Source of the DNA: Bacteroidota bacterium | GTDB lineage: Bacteria; Bacteroidota; Ignavibacteria; UBA10030; SZUA-254 | NCBI GenBank assembly: GCA_020056225.1 | Contig: JAGVIE010000029.1 | Location: forward strand, 1 to 41,578 | DNA length: 41,578 nucleotides | Direction: 5' to 3' | Shown: piece by piece, positions 36,032 through 41,578 of the stretch | Position numbering within the stretch: position 1 is the first letter of the stretch | Layout: each line of letters opens with the position of its first letter | The notes under the pieces: generated by a model | Databases searched by the model: none | Told to the model about the DNA's origin: nothing | The model's input: only the letters and a program-made list of their open reading frames with translations | Position numbers and translations under genes: made by a program

Positions 36032-38461
36032 ATGGCAAAATCTAAATCAAACAGAGAGGTGCCTGTCGATCAGCTTCGCTGGCGCTGTGACCCGAAAAGT
36101 CTGAAAGTCAAATCAACAGACGAAGTTAAACCCACAAAAGAAATCATCGGTCAGGATCGCGCCCTGCGTGCATTACAGCTCGGCTTGCAGATGAAGCACC
36201 CCGGCTACAATGTATTCGTCACCGGTTTTTCCGGCACAGGACGCATGACAACGATAAAGCGGCTTCTATCGGAGTTTCACCGTAAAAAAATTCCGTTAAA
36301 AGATCACTGTTACGTACACAACTTCCAGAACAGCGATCAACCTATACTCATCTCACTTCCGGCCGGTCAAGGTGTAAAGTTTCAGGAAGATATGGAAGAT
36401 TTCGTGCAGGAACTTCTCAAAGACATTCCATCGGTATTCGAGAGCAGGCGTTTCAAGGAAGAGCGAAAACGATCGATGGAATTTTTTCAGGAACGACAGC
36501 GGAGTGTCTTGAAAGATTTCGAACAAAAAGTCAGGGAACGCGGTTTCGAGGTGATTCAGGTTCAGGTCGGTCCGACCATGAGACCGGACATCGCACCCGT
36601 CATCGATAAACAGCCGATAGCGTTCGAACAGCTCGATACATATGTGAAGGAAGGAAAAGTAACGAAAGAACAGATCGAGCAGATGATGAAAGACCGTACA
36701 CTGCTCGAAGGACAGATGGAGCTGATGCTTCGTGAGCTTAGAAACATCGAACGGAAAGCTAAAGAATCTGTCAACGAACTCTCGGAGCGGTTCATACTGC
36801 CTATCCTGAAAGACCATATCAAAGATATTCATGTAAAATACAAGAACGAAAAGCTTCTGCGCTACCTCGAAGATGTTCTGGAAAGCGTAAGAAGCGATTT
36901 CAACCGGTTCCGCCCTGAAGAACCGGTACAGCAAATACCCGGCTTAACGCAGGCACAGCAGGTTGAAGAAGATGCATTCGTAGAGTATCAGGTAAATGTC
37001 GTCGTTGACAACTCAAGGACAGAGGGTGTTCCAATTGTAATAGAAACTAATCCTCGGTTCAAAAATATATTCGGGACGATCGAGCGGGAGATAGATAGAA
37101 ACGGAATATGGCGAACAGATTTTACGCTAATTAAATCGGGGTCTCTGCTGAAAGCAGACGGCGGATTCCTCGTCATCAACGCGCTCGACGCGCTTGTTGA
37201 ACAGGGTGTATGGCAAACATTGAAGCGCACTTTACGCAACGGCTTGCTCGAAATCCAGCCGATAGAAAGCGGACTCTTCGGAACAAGCTCGGCATTCAAA
37301 CCGGAACCGATAGACATCGATGTAAAGGTTGTAATGCTGGGTGATGCTTATATATATTTTCTTCTGTACGATCAGGACGATGATTTCAAAAAGATTTTTA
37401 AAGTCCGCGCGGATTTTGATACCGAGATGCCAAAACAGCCGCAAACAATCGACAAGTATGTTCACTTTATTAAGATGATCTGCGACGATGAGAAACTGAA
37501 ACCGTTCGATAACTCCGGCATTGCCGCCGTGATCGAGTACGGTGTTCGTCTTGCAGGAAGACAGAATAAGCTCTCCACACGATTCAACATCGTAGCCGAT
37601 CTTGCCCGTGAAGCGAATTACTGGGCGCTCAACGGCAAAAGCTCGATCATAACTGAGGAACACATCACTAAAGCAATCTATGAACGGATCGAGCGGGTCA
37701 AGTTGGTAGAAGATAAAATGAAAGAGATGATAGACGAGGGAACGTTGATGATCGATACGGACGGCGATGTTATCGGTCAGGTCAATGGTTTGTCCGTTCT
37801 CGATATGCGGGAATATATGTTCGGCATTCCAACGCGCATTACGGCGAGAACATCGATAGGAAGATCGGGTATTATCAATATCGAGCGCGAAGCCGAGATG
37901 AGCGGACCTACGCATAACAAAGGCGTGCTGATTATAAGCGGATACCTTCACGGTATGTACGCGCTTAACAAACCGCTCACGATGAACGCAAGCATAACCT
38001 TCGAGCAAAATTACGGCGGCGTCGACGGCGACAGCGCGTCATCTACGGAAATTTATGCGATACTTTCCAGTCTTGCAGATGTTCCACTTCATCAGTATAT
38101 TAGTGTTACCGGATCCGTGAACCAGAAAGGCGAAATCCAGCCGATCGGCGGCGTCAATCAAAAAATTGAAGGCTTCTTCGATATCTGTAAAAAACGCGGA
38201 CTGACCGGTAAAGAAGGCGTTCTTATTCCTCAACAGAATAAAAAAGATCTCATGCTACGTCAGGATATAATCGAAGCCGCGGCAAAAGGCAAGTTCCACA
38301 TTTATGCAATCAAAACAATTAACGAGGGGATTGAAATTCTCACCGGTCTCCCCGCTGGCAAACGACTAAAAGACGGTTCTTTCGAAAAAGGATCCATCCA
38401 CTATCTTGTTGACCAGACCTTAACTCAATACGCAACTCACTGGAAAGCGCTCTCAACCTAA
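36032..38461 (+). CDS. LonC-like protease with AAA_32 domain and altered Walker A
   Basis: The 809-residue protein belongs to the Lon-type proteases with an AAA_32-like N-terminal part, as in LonC of Meiothermus/Thermus. The P-loop position reads GFSGTGRMTT (65-74), with Arg in place of the nucleotide-binding Lys and Met in place of the next Thr/Ser. A long coiled-coil segment (about 130-300) interrupts the ATPase region. The C-terminal S16 domain has catalytic Ser668 in DGDSAS and Lys711 in GGVNQKIEG, 43 residues apart as in E. coli Lon. Known LonC proteins degrade unfolded proteins without ATP, so this one may too. Cytoplasmic. It is followed after 13 nt by the nuclease gene. Confidence 0.9.
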   Translation: MAKSKSNREVPVDQLRWRCDPKSLKVKSTDEVKPTKEIIGQDRALRALQLGLQMKHPGYNVFVTGFSGTGRMTTIKRLLSEFHRKKIPLKDHCYVHNFQNSDQPILISLPAGQGVKFQEDMEDFVQELLKDIPSVFESRRFKEERKRSMEFFQERQRSVLKDFEQKVRERGFEVIQVQVGPTMRPDIAPVIDKQPIAFEQLDTYVKEGKVTKEQIEQMMKDRTLLEGQMELMLRELRNIERKAKESVNELSERFILPILKDHIKDIHVKYKNEKLLRYLEDVLESVRSDFNRFRPEEPVQQIPGLTQAQQVEEDAFVEYQVNVVVDNSRTEGVPIVIETNPRFKNIFGTIEREIDRNGIWRTDFTLIKSGSLLKADGGFLVINALDALVEQGVWQTLKRTLRNGLLEIQPIESGLFGTSSAFKPEPIDIDVKVVMLGDAYIYFLLYDQDDDFKKIFKVRADFDTEMPKQPQTIDKYVHFIKMICDDEKLKPFDNSGIAAVIEYGVRLAGRQNKLSTRFNIVADLAREANYWALNGKSSIITEEHITKAIYERIERVKLVEDKMKEMIDEGTLMIDTDGDVIGQVNGLSVLDMREYMFGIPTRITARTSIGRSGIINIEREAEMSGPTHNKGVLIISGYLHGMYALNKPLTMNASITFEQNYGGVDGDSASSTEIYAILSSLADVPLHQYISVTGSVNQKGEIQPIGGVNQKIEGFFDICKKRGLTGKEGVLIPQQNKKDLMLRQDIIEAAAKGKFHIYAIKTINEGIEILTGLPAGKRLKDGSFEKGSIHYLVDQTLTQYATHWKALST

Positions 38462-38474
38462 AAGAAAGATCCCG

Positions 38475-39593
38475 ATGAAACGCTATATAAGCATCCTTAT
38501 CGGATGCCTGCCACTTTTATTCCTTTCACTGAACTTCGCATATGCGTGGGGTTCGACTGCGCACAAATTAATCAACCTAAAAGCCGTCATGCATCTGCCC
38601 GGATCCATGTCTGCACTTAAAGCCGATAGTCTTTTTTATCAGGCACACGCATCCGATGCCGATTACCGGAAAGATTACAGCGACACATCTTTCTTCGCGG
38701 AGGATACGAGGCATTACATTGATATCGATATCTATCCCGATTATCTCAACCTCCCGCGCAGTCTCGATTCAGTGATAAATCTATACGGAAGAACTTATGT
38801 AAAAAGCGAAGGCACTCTACCCTGGGCAATAACGATGGTGTTAGATTCGTTGACCGCACAGCTATCGAGGGGCGATATGGTCAAGGCTGAATCAACCATG
38901 AGCGATCTCGGTCATTATGTTGCCGATGGACATCAGCCGCTCCATTGTACTGCCAATTATAATCCCGGTGGACTGCATTCCCGTTATGAATCGCAGATGA
39001 TCAACACTTATCAGTCGTATATTACCGTTCATCCCGATTCAATTCAATATATTACCGCACCGCTCGATTACGTTTTTAATTTTATCTATCATTCAAATTC
39101 ACTTGTCGATACCTTGATTGCGGCTGATTCTCAGTCGAAGATTATTTCAGGATGGAATAGTTCCGGAACAGCCCCGGCGGCATACTATGAAACCCTCTGG
39201 CAAAAAACCGGAGGTTTTACTAAAGATCAAATCCAGCAGGCAACGGTTGCTTTGGCATCGCTCTGGTATACTGCATGGTATAATGCTCAGGTTGTAAATT
39301 CAGTCCGAGAGGCAATAAGTTTACAACCGCGATCATTCACGCTGGAACAAAATTACCCCAATCCGTTCAACCCGACAACAGATTTCAGATTTGAGATTAG
39401 GGATTTAAATCACGTAACTTTAAAAGTGTACGATGCAATCGGAAGAGAAATAACCACGTTGATAGATGAGACAAAACAGCAAGGAAGTTATGATGTTCAC
39501 TGGAATGCTTCCGGTAGTGCAAGCGGAATTTATTATTATCGATTGCAGGTTGGAAATCACTCAGAAACGCGAAAGATGATTTTGGCAAAATAA
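38475..39593 (+). CDS. Secreted S1/P1-type nuclease with T9SS tail
   Basis: The 372-residue protein has a signal peptide whose predicted cut (AYA then W) exposes Trp25 as the mature N-terminus, the residue whose backbone binds zinc in P1 nuclease. The other zinc-site residues follow in order: His30 (STAHK), Asp61/62 region (ASDADY), His80 (TRHYID), then GHYVADGHQPLHC (His147, Asp151, His157) and GGLHSRYE (His168). Family members cut single-stranded nucleic acid or act as phospholipase C; nuclease is favoured. A T9SS domain (about 288-372: LEQNYPNPFNPTT ... SGIYYYRLQVG ... KMILAK) should carry it to the surface. It starts 13 nt after the LonC-like gene. Confidence 0.9.
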   Translation: MKRYISILIGCLPLLFLSLNFAYAWGSTAHKLINLKAVMHLPGSMSALKADSLFYQAHASDADYRKDYSDTSFFAEDTRHYIDIDIYPDYLNLPRSLDSVINLYGRTYVKSEGTLPWAITMVLDSLTAQLSRGDMVKAESTMSDLGHYVADGHQPLHCTANYNPGGLHSRYESQMINTYQSYITVHPDSIQYITAPLDYVFNFIYHSNSLVDTLIAADSQSKIISGWNSSGTAPAAYYETLWQKTGGFTKDQIQQATVALASLWYTAWYNAQVVNSVREAISLQPRSFTLEQNYPNPFNPTTDFRFEIRDLNHVTLKVYDAIGREITTLIDETKQQGSYDVHWNASGSASGIYYYRLQVGNHSETRKMILAK

Positions 39594-39602
39594 AAGCCGA
39601 CC

Positions 39603-41189
39603 CTATTTACATATCTTTAATCTATAAAGACCATCAATTTCAGTTGGATGATAGTAACCAGTATCGATTTTTGTTGAATAAATGGATGATCCTGTTTCAT
39701 CAAGGTCTTGAAAATACACACCGTAGCTAGAATCAATAATTTGGGTTTGCCAATTTAATCCTTTATCTGTTGATTGAAAGATACTACCTGATCCTGTCGA
39801 AATGAATAACACATCTGAATTCTTTGATTGATGAACATTTGGATAAATGGGATCTGGTAACCCATTGGATGAATTTTGCCATGATTGACCTCGATCCGTT
39901 GATCTAAAAAATCCATTTGCTCCAATATATAATATATTAGAATCTCGTATATCAACTTCAATATTAGCAGGATACCCCAATGTTGATTTAGGAAATCGAT
40001 AGAGTATATCCCACGTTTCTCCGGCTGTTGTTGATCGAAAAAGAATATTCACGCCGACAGAATATGAAATACCAAGCTCTAAAGCATAGAGAATATTTGA
40101 GTTTTGCGGATCTATTGCTAATAAAACACCTTCCGAGAACCGCCTAAACGTATCTGTGGAACAAGTGCAGTGGAGAGAATCATAATTTATGAGTGGAAAC
40201 CAGTAGTTGCCTCCATTTATTGTTTTATATGTTATATGCAGAGGGCGTGTATCAAAGATAATAATTTGAACATATAAAATATTACTGTTGCTAGGGTCTA
40301 TCATAAATTGTCCAAAACTTTCTTGGCAACCCCAAGAAAGATTGACACCATTATCGGCATGAAGCCACGTTAAACCACCATCGGTAGTTTTTAAAATACC
40401 CGGAATACAATCAATTCCACTTTGCACTGTAACGTACCCAACATTTGGATTCGTTTGATCAAGAAGTACACGACTGGAACTAACATCTCTTAAGAGAGTG
40501 TCCCATGTCGCTCCCCAATCTGTTGATTTCATTATTGCTCCATTTGTTCCAGCATCGAAATTGCTCTGCGTTCCCGCATAGAGTATGTTAGGTTCGGTCG
40601 GGTGTACTGTTACGCCCGCATAATAAATGTCGGAAACTTTTATCCACTTTTTTTCAAGTAAGTTTCCTGCCTGGCTTACTTTTACCCAGTACCCCTTGCC
40701 AGGCTCCAGCGTATCCATTTGCCCATAACCATAACCCGGAGTATATGCAAAATAATCTGAGGATATTATTTCGCACGGCTGTGTTACAAGTTGATTTCCC
40801 GCAATCTTTTCATTTGGGGAACCGACCATGTTCCACCCTAGTTTCATATTCGAATTTAATACGGGTATCGTTGTACCAATTATGGAGATGTTCACCGGCT
40901 CCGCAAATTTTAACCAATAACCTGTCCCCGGTTGAAGCGTATATTCCACTATGTAAGAACCGTCATATTTAAATGCATTGGAGATTGCAGAAGGAAATAA
41001 AATGTTTACTCTTCCATCGGGAACACTAAGGGGAAATGATATTAAATTCCAGCCTGCAGAAACACTCACTTGAATGCTATCTGAAGTTATCGTGTCAAAC
41101 TGTTTTCCGGCAAGATTATTTCTAATACCTTGACTAAAAGCGCTCAGACAAGATACTATACCGAACGCAAGAAAAATGGTAAGACGCAT
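39603..41189 (-). CDS. Exported Asp-box (BNR repeat) beta-propeller protein, paralogue
   Basis: The 528-residue protein aligns end to end with the 5498-7078 product. It has a clean signal peptide (MRLTIFLAFGIVSCLSAFSQ), two GxGYWLK beta domains (AGWNLISFPL, GWNMVGSPNEK), six Asp-box motifs (KSTDWGATW, KTTDGGLTW, RSTDRGQSW and others) and the ending DGLYRLKICK. There is no T9SS tail. Its stop lies only nine bases from the end of the convergent nuclease gene, leaving no room for a terminator of its own. A binding role at the cell surface or periplasm is likely; no enzyme motif is seen. Confidence 0.85.
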   Translation of the reverse strand: MRLTIFLAFGIVSCLSAFSQGIRNNLAGKQFDTITSDSIQVSVSAGWNLISFPLSVPDGRVNILFPSAISNAFKYDGSYIVEYTLQPGTGYWLKFAEPVNISIIGTTIPVLNSNMKLGWNMVGSPNEKIAGNQLVTQPCEIISSDYFAYTPGYGYGQMDTLEPGKGYWVKVSQAGNLLEKKWIKVSDIYYAGVTVHPTEPNILYAGTQSNFDAGTNGAIMKSTDWGATWDTLLRDVSSSRVLLDQTNPNVGYVTVQSGIDCIPGILKTTDGGLTWLHADNGVNLSWGCQESFGQFMIDPSNSNILYVQIIIFDTRPLHITYKTINGGNYWFPLINYDSLHCTCSTDTFRRFSEGVLLAIDPQNSNILYALELGISYSVGVNILFRSTTAGETWDILYRFPKSTLGYPANIEVDIRDSNILYIGANGFFRSTDRGQSWQNSSNGLPDPIYPNVHQSKNSDVLFISTGSGSIFQSTDKGLNWQTQIIDSSYGVYFQDLDETGSSIYSTKIDTGYYHPTEIDGLYRLKICK

Positions 41190-41486
41190 AAAAGTTCCCC
41201 TATAGATTATCCTTCTTCAATATACATAAGACTAATATATGAGATAATGAACAATAGTCAAGCATTTTTATTCAAATGTAAAATTTTTATTCTATTCATC
41301 GTTGCATCCTCCATAGATAATTTGAATTTGATAATTCTGTTGATTATAATAAAAATGACCACCCTCAAGGATATGATTGTCCTTTTATAGCTCAACCAGG
41401 AGTCGATAATTGAGAGACCACCCTTCGGGGGCGTTCTATTATTATTTTACGATTGAGGAGGACTACGAAGTAAATTCATAGATTGT
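41190..41486. other. AT-rich intergenic region upstream of the Asp-box gene
   Basis: No gene is supported here. The DNA is AT-rich, with a short GC-rich island near 41420-41440 (CCACCCTTCGGGGGCG) that can form only a short hairpin. The promoter of the minus-strand Asp-box gene must lie near 41200-41260, but no convincing -35/-10 pair is seen. Confidence 0.5.
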
Positions 41487-41578
41487 TGATCTTGTCCCGA
41501 TTTTCTGGACAACAAGTTAAGACAAAAAATTATTTAATTCAAATTGCACCGGTGATTGATAACCGATAGCAGAATGTC
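41487..41578 (-). mobile_element. IS3-family insertion sequence, one end only (cut by the window)
   Basis: From 41487 the plus strand reads TGATCTTGTCCCGATTTTCT then GGACAACAAGTTAAG. This is laid out like the terminal inverted repeat of IS3-type elements (TGATCTTxxCCC...TGGACA...TAAG). The end of a transposase gene lies just inside it. The other end and the target duplication are outside the window. Confidence 0.75.
41517..41578 (-). CDS. IS3-family transposase OrfB, C-terminal fragment (cut by the window)
   Basis: The minus-strand frame reads HSAIGYQSPVQFELNNFLS then TAA. The HSA-GY-SP-xFE motif is the usual C-terminus of the DDE integrase (OrfB) of IS3-family elements. Only the last 19 or so codons are present, so whether the transposase is intact cannot be judged. 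Confidence 0.85.
   Translation of the reverse strand, partial: HSAIGYQSPVQFELNNFLS

Noticed and set aside
36353-38008. Long minus-strand frames (193 and 258 codons)
   Set aside because: They are antisense shadows of the LonC-like gene, which has an intact catalytic dyad and family alignment across this range.
41391-41440. tRNA-like wording (TAGCTCAACCAGG) near the end of the window
   Set aside because: No cloverleaf, anticodon arm or T-arm GTTCRA motif can be formed.

Overview
The window looks like chromosomal DNA of a Gram-negative bacterium of the FCB group, most plausibly Ignavibacteriota or a close relative. Three things point there. Lipopolysaccharide genes (a heptosyltransferase-like protein and Kdo transferase) show an outer membrane. 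At least four exported proteins end in the 'YPNPFN ... GVYxYRL ... KMxLxK' tail typical of type IX secretion (T9SS) cargo. A 5'-complete, 3'-truncated 16S rRNA gene on the minus strand reads as Bacteroidota/Chlorobiota-like. The phylum call is inference; a 16S search would settle it. The T9SS machinery itself is not in the window.

Layout: 1-1448 is 16S rRNA (minus), with a canonical promoter near 1628-1656 and a leader holding a terminator-like hairpin and a boxA-like element. 1765-5288 (minus) is a run of heptosyltransferase, waaA and larC. 5498-9396 (minus) carries an Asp-box propeller protein, a macro-domain protein and a hybrid sensor kinase (cNMP + GAF + HisKA/HATPase). 9527-12797 (plus) is a two-gene unit: an exported protein with four copies of an unrecognised repeat, then an Omp85/D15-like outer-membrane barrel. 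12936-17886 (plus) holds a GH5 mannanase-like T9SS cargo, an ECF sigma factor, a TlpA-like lipoprotein, thiL and a small barrel protein.

17933-23016 (plus) is a Tat-signal class V aminotransferase followed by two tandem M14 carboxypeptidase-like proteins. The first of these has lost its zinc ligands and general base and the second keeps them. Next come an RluE-like pseudouridine synthase (minus), two tiny ORFs, a prohibitin-like protein (minus) and LD-carboxypeptidase. 26149-33847 (plus) is a housekeeping block, purN-purH-mreB-mreC-mreD-mrdA-rodA. Its last five genes form the complete rod-elongation set in near-overlapping order, closed by a good terminator. 33918-35795 (minus) is a tandem pair of related T9SS cargo proteins. 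36032-39593 (plus) is a LonC-like protease with an altered Walker A motif, then an S1/P1 nuclease carrying a T9SS tail. 39603-41189 (minus) is a second Asp-box protein, a full-length paralogue of the one at 5498-7078. The window ends inside an IS3-family insertion sequence.

How it fits together: the core genes serve envelope building (LPS, elongasome, peptidoglycan turnover) and purine and thiamine synthesis. The accessory genes are mostly exported or surface proteins. The most interesting candidates are the four-repeat protein with its barrel partner, the active/inactive M14 pair, a relic T9SS tail stranded after the first Asp-box gene, and the structured rRNA leader.
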